Assembly: GCF_012273895.1 (NCBI RefSeq)
Contig: NC_052130.1
Location: 6,510,001-6,574,000, forward strand
Reading direction: 5' to 3'
Origin: Zerene cesonia
Lineage: Eukaryota > Arthropoda > Insecta > Lepidoptera > Pieridae
Length of the DNA: 64,000 nucleotides
Part shown: positions 1-13,468 of the stretch, piece by piece
How positions within the stretch are numbered: position 1 is the first letter of the stretch
How the letters are laid out: the number at the start of each line of letters is the position of its first letter
The notes under the pieces: generated by a model
Database searches by the model: none
What the model was told of the DNA's origin: nothing
The model's input: the letters and a program-made list of their open reading frames with translations, nothing else
Translations under genes and position numbers: made by a program

Positions 1-419
1 ATATTCGAAACGGAGTAAACATTAAAGAATATTAGGTATACACAACCGAACGCAATACGCCAAAAAGAAATCTTATTTCGATGAGTGAAGTCAGATTTAC
101 AAATAGTAGGAGTTGTGTGGTTTTTTTATGATTCTGTATTTGAGATGTAGCCGTTATTAATCACCGAAGATTATATTAAATTCGCACGTCAAATATAACA
201 TTTGTATCAAATTGAAGTAACCCGTGAAATCACCGTTATATCACAGTGATGCGCGATAACGTAGCAGCTTTACTTCACATGGACTGACCCAGTTCCCAAC
301 GAGTCCCGGCTCGGAAGTCGCAAGATTTTAATCATCTGAATTAACTGAATGCGCGGAACATTTTTTTTACGTGAAAACCTTTATATTTTGATACAGTGGT
401 ATCTGTCATTTTTATATTA

Positions 420-600
420 AACTAGCTTACCGCCCGCGGCATTGCTCGCGTAGTCACAGGAAAGATAGACCCGTTTTCCTCGCGTGTTCCCGTTGCCGTG
501 GGATTTCCGGGATAAAAACTTTCCTATGTCCGTCTCCTGGGTACCAAATCGGTTAATCCGTTCTTGTGTTATCAATTGTATAACTAACACCTCTTTCCTT
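420..600 (-). mobile_element. Helitron-like 3' end fragment
   Basis: It begins ACTAG followed by CCGCCCGCGG. Read on the minus strand this is a GC-rich terminal region ending in CTAGT, as in Helitron 3' ends. The body resembles decayed copies at about 13,800-13,940 and 45,430-45,590, which share 'CCGGGATAAAA' and 'cctatgt'-type blocks. Confidence 0.4.
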
Positions 601-606
601 TATGTA

Positions 607-876
607 TACTAGCTGTGACCCGCGGTTGAAACCGCGTAAGTCCGTATCCCGTAGGAATATCGGTATAAAAAGTGCCTATGTGTTATTTCAGTTGTCCAGC
701 TATCTACGAAGCAAAATAGTATTATTATTCACCAATAGATGTCAGGAAAAAAAACACGAATAAAACACGAATATGACATTTTCTAAAAAAAAATCCTAGC
801 TAGATCGATTTATCGCCCCCGAAACCCCCTATATACTAAATTTCATGAAAATCGTTGGAGCCGATTCCGAGATTCC

Positions 877-880
<4 letters not shown>
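607..880 (-). mobile_element. Helitron-like element, minus orientation
   Basis: The left edge reads CTAGCTGTGACCCGCGGTTG then AAACCGCG. On the minus strand this is a CGCGGTTTcaACCGCG hairpin followed by a CTAG terminus, the layout of lepidopteran non-autonomous Helitrons. It runs up to the (AT)n tract at 880. I assigned the class from terminal structure only. Confidence 0.5.

Positions 881-925
<45 letters not shown>
880..925. repeat. (AT)n microsatellite
   Basis: An uninterrupted AT dinucleotide run of about 45 bp, directly beside the Helitron-like element at 607-880. Confidence 0.95.
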
Positions 926-927
<2 letters not shown>

Positions 928-1467
928 AGAATTGCTCGTTTAAAGATATAGATATATTAATCTACATACTATTTAAATACTATTACTTTATTAAGTAATA
1001 CACACTATTTTTACACTTATGTGTAAAAATATCGAACCGAAAAACAATCTTTACTAAATACTTTGTTAACATGGATAACTGCAAAACAATTGCAAAATTA
1101 ACCGAATTAATCAATCGATAACGTCCTCGCTATCACCAGACATAAAAATGATACTATATTATCGCTCGTTTGCGAGGTAAAAAGGGACAAATAAACAAAC
1201 AAATAAAGAAGTTAACCTTCGCAGTTTCTACACTACAGCATTAGTAAGGATAGTCCTGCAGGACTTGAGTTTCGCATTGACGAGCGAAGTCAGCGTCACG
1301 TGCCATGAGTTATCATTTGGGAGACGAGGCTCTGAGCTGGAATTATGGAAATGTGGTTCGGACATGCAATTAGGCTGGCACTCACACCGAAAATGATACA
1401 TTTTTTGTCATATCAACTAGGAGTTTATGGCCCTTCTTAATAGATACCGTTGTAGTACTCTTTTGTT

Positions 1468-1763
1468 TGTATTTGTAAAAAAGCAGTGGTGGCTCAGTGG
1501 TGAGAACCTCGTACTTCAAAATCGATAAGTCGAGGTTCGAGACCGGGCGAGCGTGCAGGAAATAAATTGATTTATCAATTTATCTGCGCATGTGAATAAC
1601 ATCACCACTGCTTAAAGGGTGAAGGAAAACATCGTGAGGAAACCGGCGTGTCCAAGAAGAAAAAGTTCGACGACATGTGACATCTGCCAACCCGCACTTG
1701 GCCAGCGTGGTGGATTATGGCCTGAACCCTCATAGGAACATATATGGGCTGATGATGATGATG
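1468..1763 (+). mobile_element. tRNA-headed SINE, copy A
   Basis: A Pol III-type head is visible: A-box-like TGGCTCAGTGG and B-box-like GGTTCGAGACC. The body contains 'gaaggaaaacatcgtgagg' and 'cccgcacttggccagcg'. The 3' end is GCTGATGATGATGATG. It is flanked by an 11-bp direct repeat ACTCTTTTGTT (1457-1467 and 1764-1774), which fits a target-site duplication. Other copies lie at 8740, 13469, 24402 (-) and 44371. Confidence 0.85.
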
Positions 1764-4098
1764 ACTCTTTTGTTATGTAACTTTCTGTTTTAAAATTATG
1801 ATATAAAAATATTGAACCTTTTTAACATACATTAAACTGGCACTTATGATGCATATATTTTACATTACTTTTTCCATGTAGACTCACATTCTTTATATAT
1901 ACAAGAATGAAAAAATATACATAAAAATAGTACAGACTCATGTGGAATGAATTAGGATTAAGTTTGATAAGAAAATAAAGTTATCAGAACGAACTAATGG
2001 AAAATCACTAAGCATACTAAGTTCTAACATTTTGTTATCAATATGACTTGTTTCACAAAATTTATGTAGTTAAAAGGACGGTAGCAAATTAAATGAATAC
2101 TACGTTGATAATTTATATTTTCAGGCACTTTTATTGAGGGCTGAGAAGTCTAGCTCTAATAACATATTAAATTTATTTGTATACATTACCATAATTGCAT
2201 TTACGTTCAATCTTATTCACTCAGCTCTGCAAGTTTGTTTCGAACATAATCGTATTATAACAATGTGTACATGTCTTGAGTGTTACGCAACGGTGTAACA
2301 GGCGGCCGGACCCTCGTTAGACCGCGCCGTAATGTAATATCGCGAACTAATGCGCACTGAGGTTTAAATGCTTACTGCGCGTAGATAACACCCTACATCA
2401 TAATTGATGGCGGACACACGGACTTTGTTTTTATATAAGACGATAAAAGTTAAGTCGCGTGTATTTGTGTTATATTTTAACCGATTTCAATAAAATGAGG
2501 TTCTCACTTCGACTGTACTGTTGAATTACTTCACGGAATTGTTTTACACTTCTTTATGTAACCTCATAACTTTTTACTACTGACCGATTTTGATGATGCT
2601 CTTTTTGTTTGAAAGCTGGAGCCTCTCCTGTGGTCCCATTTAGATTTAGTCTAGTTCTATCTATCGTATCAGTTTATAATTTGCCCCCACCTACCCACCT
2701 CTATACCCACACCCCTCTCCCTCTAAACCCTAACCGCATCATATTTTATGATTAAAGGGAACGGAACTACTCTATATCCTCTAGATCTGTAACCAAACAA
2801 ATCAAATTAGTTACTACATAATAATTATTTCTACAAAAAGCCCACTGACGTCCCCGAGGGGGAGTACCAATAAAACTTCTAAAATGGGACAAAAAGAATC
2901 CTATCAAACGCATTTAGAATCACACCAATTGGTTGAAAACCCATGAAGTCATCAAGTAAGCACACCTAAAGAATAACAGTGAGCAACCTCCTTCGTTGTT
3001 GGCTTCAACACCAAAAAGATTTTAATCTTCTCTATAAAGCAAGTTTCATACTATTCAGTGCGGTGTGAAGCACCCTTATCAATGATCAATAATAATTACA
3101 TTAAGCGTATATCTTGGTCCTATATGATTATTGGTCCAAGAGCCATTAACTTAATTTACGACTCCCATTTGTTATTTTACATGCGTATCATGAATTATTG
3201 AAACAAATTTAGATCTCGTACATGGTTACCACTGGTCTATGAGGCTTCTGTTTTTAGTCCAGCCATTTTCTACTAAAGTCCTACAAAACGACGTTGATAT
3301 AGTGCGAAAAAGTTACTAACACAATCTCAAACTCAAATATTTATGTATTCAATTAAACTGAAGTACTATTGAATCCTTATTACATAGTTTTAACATTTAT
3401 CAATTTGTAAAGGTAAAATTTTGAAAACGGTTTTCACATTAGTTTTTGAATCAACAGATACTATTATTAACATTGTCGTGAACGTAAAGATATATAAACC
3501 CTACAATACTTTATAAATGTGCATGATCTCCTATTCAGTACATAGCCTATACTTTCATTACGGGTGGAATTTTTAAGTTATTTCCTGATATGTTGAGAAC
3601 TTGGGCTCCACCCCATCTTCCCTGTATCTTCTCGTGAAACTGAACTGCTTCTTTTATTGTACATTAGTCAGATTTTTTATTATTTCAATTCGACAAGCAA
3701 CACAAGGGAACGGGAAGAAACTTCCACATTATATTTCAAACGATAGTAAATAAAACAAATTTGAATCTTTCCATGCTTCGCTGTTATATATCAATTTGAA
3801 ATATCTCTCAACGAATCGTTATATTTTATTGTTAAAAAAAAACGCATGTTGTTTTTTTGTCAGCCCTCTGCCCTGCTAATTTCATGAAATATAATTTCAC
3901 CCCAGTCCATTAAAACAATTACGAAATGTATGGACGCCCCTGTGTGATATAAACACTACATATGTGGCGCCTAAGGGTCTGCAAGTTGAGGTGAATAACC
4001 TCACAAGAGAATGCTTAACAATAACATTTATAATAAATATGTATTAGCTCCTATACTACACAAAAGTGTGGAATTAAAAGAAAAGGCAGCTAAGCTTA

Positions 4099-5098
4099 NN
4101 NNNNNNNNNNNNNNNNNNNNNNNNNNNNNNNNNNNNNNNNNNNNNNNNNNNNNNNNNNNNNNNNNNNNNNNNNNNNNNNNNNNNNNNNNNNNNNNNNNNN
4201 NNNNNNNNNNNNNNNNNNNNNNNNNNNNNNNNNNNNNNNNNNNNNNNNNNNNNNNNNNNNNNNNNNNNNNNNNNNNNNNNNNNNNNNNNNNNNNNNNNNN
4301 NNNNNNNNNNNNNNNNNNNNNNNNNNNNNNNNNNNNNNNNNNNNNNNNNNNNNNNNNNNNNNNNNNNNNNNNNNNNNNNNNNNNNNNNNNNNNNNNNNNN
4401 NNNNNNNNNNNNNNNNNNNNNNNNNNNNNNNNNNNNNNNNNNNNNNNNNNNNNNNNNNNNNNNNNNNNNNNNNNNNNNNNNNNNNNNNNNNNNNNNNNNN
4501 NNNNNNNNNNNNNNNNNNNNNNNNNNNNNNNNNNNNNNNNNNNNNNNNNNNNNNNNNNNNNNNNNNNNNNNNNNNNNNNNNNNNNNNNNNNNNNNNNNNN
4601 NNNNNNNNNNNNNNNNNNNNNNNNNNNNNNNNNNNNNNNNNNNNNNNNNNNNNNNNNNNNNNNNNNNNNNNNNNNNNNNNNNNNNNNNNNNNNNNNNNNN
4701 NNNNNNNNNNNNNNNNNNNNNNNNNNNNNNNNNNNNNNNNNNNNNNNNNNNNNNNNNNNNNNNNNNNNNNNNNNNNNNNNNNNNNNNNNNNNNNNNNNNN
4801 NNNNNNNNNNNNNNNNNNNNNNNNNNNNNNNNNNNNNNNNNNNNNNNNNNNNNNNNNNNNNNNNNNNNNNNNNNNNNNNNNNNNNNNNNNNNNNNNNNNN
4901 NNNNNNNNNNNNNNNNNNNNNNNNNNNNNNNNNNNNNNNNNNNNNNNNNNNNNNNNNNNNNNNNNNNNNNNNNNNNNNNNNNNNNNNNNNNNNNNNNNNN
5001 NNNNNNNNNNNNNNNNNNNNNNNNNNNNNNNNNNNNNNNNNNNNNNNNNNNNNNNNNNNNNNNNNNNNNNNNNNNNNNNNNNNNNNNNNNNNNNNNNN
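4099..5098. other. Assembly gap, 1000 N
   Basis: Exactly 1000 N, so a placeholder length. The left flank ends with AGCTTA and the right flank starts with AGCTTA, so the contig ends may overlap or sit in a short repeat. The long open frames that cross it are artefacts of N. Confidence 0.98.
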
Positions 5099-7211
5099 AG
5101 CTTATAATAATAATGGATACAAGGTTCAGCTGCGGCCTTGGTCGTGTAATGTTACGCAAACATTCTATTTCCGTTACCGACTTCAAATGAGGAGGCTATT
5201 TTTCTGTCGGTTATATATAACCCAAAACTGCTAAGATAAAAATCAGAAGAATTCACTTGAGTGGAAAAAAAATACAATTCGTCTGTATTTTTTGGGTTAT
5301 GTTATGTTGCAAATTCAATTCAATATAATTTTTTAAAGCCGACGCATCTTATAATGCCAAACCTAAACTCAAACATTTATTTACTCAATGAAACGTCTTA
5401 TAGAAGCATTTTGGAATCGTCATAGTTTTAACATTTACCACCGGTTTTAAGCAGTTTCTACAGAGAAGAGCCGGCAGGAAACTCTGTAGTTTCAATTCAT
5501 TTCATGTTGTTTTGTAGTTATTATTATAGCATTCACTGTTTTCTTTGACACACTTTTTTTATGTGTCAAAAAACGCGTAAGTAAGCGCCTAGCACCGCCT
5601 ATAAATATTTCCAGAGTCTTAAATCATTATTCTTTTAATGTATTCAATATACATACAGTGTTTTACTGTTTTATTATATGAATAGATATAACAGGAATAT
5701 AACGGTTCTACACAACTGTCTATCCAGATATTCGATAACAAATCACAGCTCACTTATGATGATAGAATATCATTAGGGATATGGTTATACCCTGTAATAC
5801 AGTTTCTCTCAGCTGTAGCGCACCTGAGGCAGTCTAGACATGTCACGTTGGATGCCCTAGAATGAATTACTATTAGATAGACTGTCACATTGTGTCACAT
5901 CTGTTTGTATGAATTAGATAATATGATCCTACAATATCCCGACTAAAAATAATTACATAGAGCGTCTGTGTTTGTGCATGTTCCATTCACTTAATAGGAA
6001 GTATCGATTTAAATGAATTTTACTACACAGATAAGTGACATCGTGATAATATATAAATGAAATTCGTATGTAAAAGTATTTTTGGTTAACGTATGCGAAC
6101 ATAATAGAAGAAATACAACATGTTATCCGACATAATGGCCCAAATGCAATGCATTTTTTGACTTTGTATCTCGATAACTCCGTGGGCTTTTAACCGATTG
6201 ACATTTTACGGTGTGGCATGTCATTAAAATAAACGTGTTTTCTTTCTAACATTTGATACCATTTCGAAATTTAGAGTGTCACCTCCCCCAGGGGAAGCGG
6301 TGACCTTTTTGTATAAAATAATTATTTACTTAGAGCGATACAGTATTACGCACGATTTTCGTATAGCTTATACTAATACAACTATATATATAGAACACTA
6401 AATTAGACCTTTGCCGCCCTTTTCGAGATGACTCGAAATAGTTCACGTCGACGGGTCATAGAAAATGAAAAATGAATACCATCTGCTTGGTTATTTTGAA
6501 TGAAATATATTTTTATTCGCCCCGCCGTTTCCCTAACCGGTCGTTTTAAAGTTACGAGTCCTTTTATAGCTTGAATAACAACGCGTTTTCGTGACAGTAA
6601 TTGAGATATATTTGGTACAAAGGTTTCATGTTGTGAAGTACTGGGTGTGTTAACAGGGACATAATGTGAAAAGTGTGGGGTCGGTGTGACTTTTCCTACG
6701 TTATTTGAAGGTCAGGCCAACTCTTTTTTGATTTAACGTGTTTTTAGATTTAAAAAGAATGCCAAATAAACGAGGAAATGACTCAATAAATTAGTTCAAA
6801 AATTAGCTGAATATGCACCAATCAAAGCGTTCAAACATTTTCTACACTTTTTACCCTTCAAATTTTATTCATTTTTATTTTTCTATTCTCTTCAAAATTT
6901 CCAGAATACGATGCACCTACCAGCTTCACCTGCACCGGAATGTGTAACAGGAACCAGGTAAATGAACGAGACAACAAAAATTGCTTTATAAATACTGTTA
7001 TATGAGAAAGTTCATTTGAGAATCAAGTTGGTGAAATTTAATAAAAAGTTACGAATAACCTTTAGCTATATTATACCATTATCTTAAATGTAGTCCATCG
7101 GATCCAAAAGTTTTATTTTCATAGCAATATAACATTAGGAGTTTCCCAAACTTCCTACATAATAAACATAAGAAAATGTATCGTACGGAGTTAAGTTAAC
7201 AGCACGTTTAT

Positions 7212-7456
7212 CTGGGAGTTGTGCACGCTTCGGCACGAATTGGACCAACAGCGGGGAAGTACTTCATCCCCACAGAATATCCTCATGTAATAGTAGCATG
7301 CTATTGTGTTTCTTACGGTACGTAGGGGATCTGGAGTCCCCTTTCCTTTTCCTCACCCTTTCCCGTCCATTCCTCCTTTCCAGTCTTCGCAGAAACACTG
7401 TCTACCTCTGCGTATGTTTAGCGGTGATCGTTTACCATCAGGTTGCCAACGAAAAA
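7212..7456 (+). repeat. CpG-rich dispersed repeat, copy 1
   Basis: It carries the family blocks in order: GTGCACGCTTCGGCACGAAT, 'ccccacagaa', 'tagcatgctattgtgtttc', 'cctttccttttcctcaccc', a 'cttcgcaga' segment and a decayed 'ggtgatcgtttaccatcagg'. At least ten relatives occur in this window on both strands. It has no coding capacity. I cannot decide between a SINE and a MITE. Confidence 0.75.
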
Positions 7457-8739
7457 AATGAGACATGACATTCCCATCAACCATATTACTATTAATAATC
7501 CAAATCAATTTAATGCCAATCAAACAAAATAGTACAAGAGCCAATACCACAAAAATATAATTTATTTTAATAAAAATCTTCCGTGAATGATTGTAACAAC
7601 GACACACTCGAAGCTCTCAACAGTAAGCGAGACAATGCACCGCGTACGATAGTTAATCAGCACACAGCTTCCGGCAAACAATGGGAAACAATGGGCATAT
7701 TGCGCACTTTGTACGATTGATTTAGGGATCCTTGTTTATTCATTTTTAACCAATTTTACAAAACGATGGCGATGGAAGAAAAGGATTGGCGATATTGGGA
7801 GAAAGGTCGTTTTTTATTGGATTGTATATACTCGTATTATAGAGAAATTATCAAACAAATCTATTACAATAAATGATATGAGATTCAAGTATGATTGTAT
7901 ACATTTATAAGGCTTTTATTGGCACATAATTTCTCACAAAGAATATGTTAGTCAAGTCTATAATAATAACATTTCCATTGCCAACTGACTAACCAAGAAC
8001 CAATTTTATAGTACCTATAAATAGAGCATTTTCGTTATAAATGATTGACTCCATATGCATACTTTATGAAAAGTAAACTTTGGGAGTTATAAATAATTCG
8101 AAAGGTGGGATTGATAAGGTACGGTTCGACATTTAAAACTATAATAATATATTATACAGAGGCCCGCGAAACAAGATTTGTATCTTCTACGTGGGTTGAT
8201 ATATACTTGTATATATTCGTAAATGACAAAGTTATCGGCCATATAACATGACGTATTTTGTATATTAGTTTGTTTTATTTGATTTTTTGGATAAAATATT
8301 TTATTTTCTTATTACTTATATACTTGTGTAATGTGTAATAAAATTTCAGTCTCATAATTTTATCACATCAGATATACATCATCTCTTAAATTTTCTTAGT
8401 GACGTTTTATGAGATAATCTGGTGATAAACGGACAGACAGACAAACAAACAGATAGACGGACAGTGAAGTCTTAATGATAGTGTAAAGCCCTTTGGGTAC
8501 GTACCCAAAATAATGGTTTAACTAAGTCAAATCGTTACATTTAATGACCTTTTAGCTATCAGAGAAAGATGGCCGCCGTTTCATAAATCCTATACGATGT
8601 AATAACCTCGTATTTATATATCATAAAATCAAAACAGAACCGTTACAGTATCCGTCTATTTGTCCCGTTGTTTCCTTAAACGTTGGAACGGTTTAACGAG
8701 CTACACGCTCTTTTCAAGTTTATAGCAAAATAAAAATAG

Positions 8740-9008
8740 GAAAACCTCGTGGCTCAGTGGTTAGGATCTCGGACTCGAAGCGAAAGGTCGAGGGTTCGAG
8801 TCCGGACGAGCGTGTAAGAAAGAAATTGATTTTTCAATTTATCTGCTGAAGACATCGTGAGGAAACCGGCATGTTGCAGAATCAAAAAGTTCTCCCAACC
8901 CGCACTTGGCCAGCGTGATGGATTACGGCCTGAACCGTAATAGGAGTCCCAGCAGTGTCCCAACTGTGGGAATATATATGGCTGCTAATGATAATGATGA
9001 TGTTGATG
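8740..9008 (+). mobile_element. tRNA-headed SINE, copy B (older)
   Basis: The head TGGCTCAGTGG and B box GGTTCGAGTCC are kept, and the B box here matches the canonical tRNA sequence. The middle lacks the part around the 'cactgcttaa' block found in other copies. The 3' end has decayed to GATAATGATGATG. No clear target-site duplication is seen. Confidence 0.75.
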
Positions 9009-9778
9009 AAAATAAAAAGCGATGTTAAATCCCTATTCTTACTACATAGTACAAACATTTGTTTGTCCTTCTTTACGTCGAACGGGTTCGGTTTTATGAT
9101 ATGATTTATGTGTCGGGAGATAATCAGGAGACTGTAAATTGTCATAAGCTATTTTTACAAACGAATATCCCATTGGGAGATCCATTATGATACGCATTTG
9201 AATCACTCCGACAAAGAAAATTCCGATAGATGGCGCTATATTAAAAATATGACATGTTACATGACAATTATTATTTTCCTCTTTCTTCGCGTGCGATGCC
9301 GCTGTGAAATATAGTCTGGTTGGTATATAAAAATTAATCCTAATTTCTCGTGATCACGGAAACACGTGTAAACAGTTGAAGCGATATCAGTGTCTCTTTC
9401 TGCTTCAAAAACTGAGAAAGATTTCAATTCGACTGAATTTTTCTGTATTTGTTACCTCATAACGTTTTTGAATCTTGTTACAAAATATATAAAAACTGAA
9501 ACAAAAAAATGGCCTACATTTTATAACTAAATTTTTACTTATCAATGCCTATATTCAAGACTTAATCCATTGCTACTTATTATAAATAATAAAAAAAATA
9601 GCAAGTTTATAAATAAATTAAGTAATTAATAAAAATAATACAAATACGTACTTCTTTGGCCTCTCAAAAGAAATATACTTTAAAAAAGATTCACTCTTGA
9701 CCTTTTCATTCACGCGAGGGTCTGAATGATATTTCCTGCGACGGTGGACACTTGACTTGTATTAAAGATTATAAATAA

Positions 9779-9990
9779 CTAGCTTTTGCCCGCGGATTTG
9801 CACGCGTAAATTCAGAGTAGTTTAATAGATGTTATTATACATATAAACCTTCCTTTTGAATCACTCTATCTATTAAAAAAAAACCCCATCGAAATCCATT
9901 GCGTAGTTTTAAAGATTTAAGCATACATAGGGACATAGGAACATAGGGACAGAGGAAGCGATTTTGTTTTGTACATAAAATGGTGATATA
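9779..9990 (-). mobile_element. Helitron-like element, minus orientation
   Basis: The left edge is CTAGCTTTTGCCCGCGGATT. The body includes 'agtttaatagatgttat' and the 'cataggga' motif repeated three times. The same order recurs at 46,917-47,110, so these are two copies of one family. Class is inferred from the CTAG terminus and adjoining GC-rich hairpin-like block. Confidence 0.5.
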
Positions 9991-11280
9991 TTACTTGCTT
10001 CGAGGGTTATATACGATGCAAAATGAATATAAAATAAAAAAAATGTTCAAACGTTCGATTCTTTCATTAACTTCATTTATCAAAAATGAAATATATTTTC
10101 AATTTACTTAAATTATTGTTTGTTTTCAACCGACTTCAAAATGAGAGGAGATTCTCAATTCGACTGAATTTATGCGTCTATGACCGATTCATGTGATATT
10201 TTTTTTTTGTTTGAATACCTCCCGTATGGTATCATCTGATCTAATTCTAGCCTTTTGAAGGCGGTATTGTTCTTTCTGTTAAACATAATGATACGTTCTA
10301 AATAATTCGTCTTGAAATTCAAACGTAACATGTCTCAGTCGATTCCAAACGTCTAAACTAGTTACGTTTCGTATGTCTCGCGTAACTGGTTCATTGCAAA
10401 TGGTTTTGGCGTCAGAATTTCCAATGAAACACTCGCATTAATCTTCAAACACGGTGGATTAACGGAAATTGTATCTGGCCTTCGTTTATTTAGGGACTTC
10501 CAAGTTGATAATTGGAAAAAGCTTGCAGATACCCAGAATGAATACAATAAGAATTGTTTTGATATTTAGAAATACGAGAGAATGTTTATTCCTTTAAAAG
10601 ATTCTATTAACATTATTCGGGTAATTTCAATAAAACAGAATTCTTTACATGTCTTTCAATTTTATGTTATGGTCAAATAATCGGTTCTGTGGTTCCAGTG
10701 ACAACTTCTTTCTAATTAACACACAAAAATCATACTAAAGTTATTTGTAACTTTTGACAGAAATGTCTTTTTTACGAAATAGAATTTTATAATGGAGCTT
10801 TAATGAAGCTGGCATTTCGAAAGTCTACAGTGAATAAGGTCACGAGTGTTTAATTGTAAATACGCTATTAATTAGCAGATTGAAAAGGCTTCACCTTTAC
10901 ATTTATTCATAGTTGTCCTTAATTGTACTGTAACCTCCCACTTGGTACAATGGTTAGCGAATTTATTAGTTCGAGGTCCTCAGTTTGATCAACGATACAA
11001 ATACATATACAATGCAGTACACAATGATGATCACGGCGCCATCACCATCATTGCAGACCTGAGTGTACGCAGCACGATGGTCAATGGTCGGGTTGGAAGA
11101 TATCACAATATATCAAACTATACTTCTTGGGTATGTCGGTTTCCTTTACCTATTATGCTTGACTGATTGGAGTGAAGTTGATAATTTACTATTTTATGGT
11201 ATTAAATCAATTTACCAAGCTCCTCCACTTTTTGATATAAGCCCAAAATCTTAATTTCTGAAACACTCACTATACCTGGT

Positions 11281-11543
11281 GAGTTTTATTGAATGGACCC
11301 AGTCCTGAGTCTGGACAGTAACAGTAGCATCATAGTAGCATACTATTTGCATCATCATGCACGAAACAACGGGGTAGCCGGCCCCGTCTCCTTCCTCACC
11401 CTCCCATTTATCGCAGTTCATTTATTCAGTCCCGATATCAACTCTTACAATAGAACAACGAATTTGCAGAAACCTTCGTGCACATTATCATTGGCGGTGG
11501 TGATCACTTACCATCAGGCGAACCACCTCGATTGCCTGTTCTA
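11281..11543 (+). repeat. CpG-rich dispersed repeat, decayed copy 2
   Basis: Only parts are recognisable: 'tagtagcatactatttgc', 'ctccttcctcaccctccca', and the 3' block 'ggcggtggtgatcacttac' followed by CATCAGGCGAACCACC. Confidence 0.6.
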
Positions 11544-11850
11544 ATATAAAATAGAAAATTGACAAATAAACATGTGAAATGCATCCGTCCCACTCATTCA
11601 ACCCACTCCTTCTTCTTTGTAGGTGGGTAACTGTATATTGCACTTTATTCTTTTAAGATCACGCGTAGGATGTTCAAGCGAACGAGTAACTATAAATATT
11701 TATTCATTTAAACTAGATTTGAAGTCACTGGAAGAGATTGAAAGGACATTTACCATAAATCCTTCGTTTCTCCATTATTAATGGGAGAGTGTGCTTTGGA
11801 GTATTATTATATTAAGCTGATTTAGTTTATTATATAAATAGATTAAAAAT

Positions 11851-12493
11851 ATTATTGTTCGCGCCAATATATATTAATTTCGATATTTAGCGGACTGTAA
11901 AACTTAATCTACGTGATGTAGCGAAATAGGGAAAGACGGGAACACACGGCACATACCTCGTCTGAGGGAGTAGCGTCCAAGCAAGCACGCGGTCAAGGGT
12001 GCTCCAGCTCGGGCCAGGCAGACCAGATCCCGTCCTTCACTCCACACACACACACACGGCGGTTCAGCGCGACCAAATAGGGAAGGCGGGATACACTAGC
12101 ACAATGCCCGAGATACCTAGAGAACCTCGTGGAGGTTCTCCGGCGGTTGCGGCTTACGATCTTTATGAAAGATCTCTTCGATTGATGCGGTGACAAGGAA
12201 GCCTCATCAAGGCTCTCCAGGGATATGCGAATTATACACGAAATGTCTAGAGGCCTCGTGCAGGCACTCCGGCGTTTATTGAGATCCGATTGTCACGGAA
12301 GATCGATGGAGACTGAATGACGTATATGCGTCACTACGTCCAATAGGGACGTAGTGACGCGTGCGGTGCTTTAAAAGCGTGCGGTGATTGGTTGTGCTCG
12401 CGTGTAAGGAGGGTAGTTGGATTACACTACAAAATAATAAATATTTAATTTAATAATTAAATAATTCACTATTTTAATAATATTGGCGTTACC
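11851..12493. mobile_element. 600-bp palindromic element, copy 1
   Basis: A GC-rich block in AT-rich surroundings, repeated at 39,961-40,540. The outer ends are imperfect inverted repeats: left GCGCCAATATATATTAA, right TTTTAATAATATTGGCG. Inside there is a second inverted pair (CTACGTGATGTAGCG near 11,909, GATTACACTAC near 12,421), the short palindrome AGAACCTCgtgGAGGTTCT, and a perfect 14-bp stem at 12,328-12,341/12,347-12,360. No transposase frame is present, so a non-autonomous DNA element is the simplest reading. A solo LTR is possible. Confidence 0.55.
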
Positions 12494-13468
12494 AATTATG
12501 TTTAGGAGAAATAAGTAAGATCTTAACATAGGTACAGATCATAAAACAGAAGGTATTATATATGTTCTTGTTATAGGAAATGTTTATTTATTGATGGGTA
12601 AAAAGAACATAAGTAGATCTCGATTCGATAAAATAAATATCGATAAATTTTCTTGACTTATCCAGTTTTAAATGTTGTTGTGAAAATAAAACGTTTCCAA
12701 GATTCTTAAAAAGAACTATAGACTACAGACTAAAGCGTGGCCTTCGGCTGTTTACATTCCGTTGAAAAATATAAAAACTGTTGATAAATTATAAACTCGA
12801 AGTCTATTATCTTTAATAGATATACGATACACAGAAGAACTGTTTCATTTATTAATTTATTAATAATTCTTTTCGAGGAGTAATCATTTTATTTATCTTA
12901 CACATTAATCTAATTATAACCAGACGGCACTATCTATGACTTCTTTCCGATTTATACTAAAGCATGCTTCACGAAAGTTGTTTCAAGCCCGATAAAAAGG
13001 ATTCAAAAACTCAAACTAAATGTCGCGAGTTAGATAATAACTAACTGTTTTTATAATCTGACGGCGATATATGTACTATTATGTCTAGTGTGTATTTCTG
13101 TTTGGTTAAAATAAACTTTATTTTATTGATTTTTTATATACATAGGCATAATTTGTTTATAGATTAATTTGTTAATTTGTTTAAGATTTGTAATAAGAAT
13201 AGAAAATAACAATTTTAATGAGGGTTTAAGTTAATTCAATATTCATTCTCAATTATAATAATATTGCAAAGTCTGTAAAATGTTAGAATGAAAGTTGATT
13301 CTCTATGATTCGGTTTATAATATCCTTTTGGATTCCAGGAAGCTAGTTTATTTTTCAAATTGGAAAAGTTGTTTATACAAAAATCTAGATATTTTTCTCT
13401 TTTATAATAAATTGGATTCGGTTGAAATGTGATATGAAGATAGAAATATTTATTGAAATTTATACTAA

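Larger units (their letters stand above)
1..4098. other. Gene-free region, repeats and AT-rich DNA
   Basis: I see no exon that I can support. The stretch holds Helitron-like ends near 420 and 609, an (AT)n run at 880-925, one SINE copy (1468-1763), a GC-rich patch at about 2280-2400, and two fragments of the 'aaccgacttc' repeat (about 2480-2660 on +, about 2840-2950 on -). The rest is AT-rich DNA without long open frames. Confidence 0.6.

Noticed and set aside
4011..5234. Long open frames on both strands across 4011-5234
   Set aside because: They are made almost wholly of N; the same holds for the frames over 35,659-36,867 and 57,622-58,911 (only the last 179 bases of the latter are a real exon).
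11993..12196. Overlapping + and - frames of about 65 codons
   Set aside because: They fall wholly in the palindromic GC-rich element and are open in both directions because of its composition.
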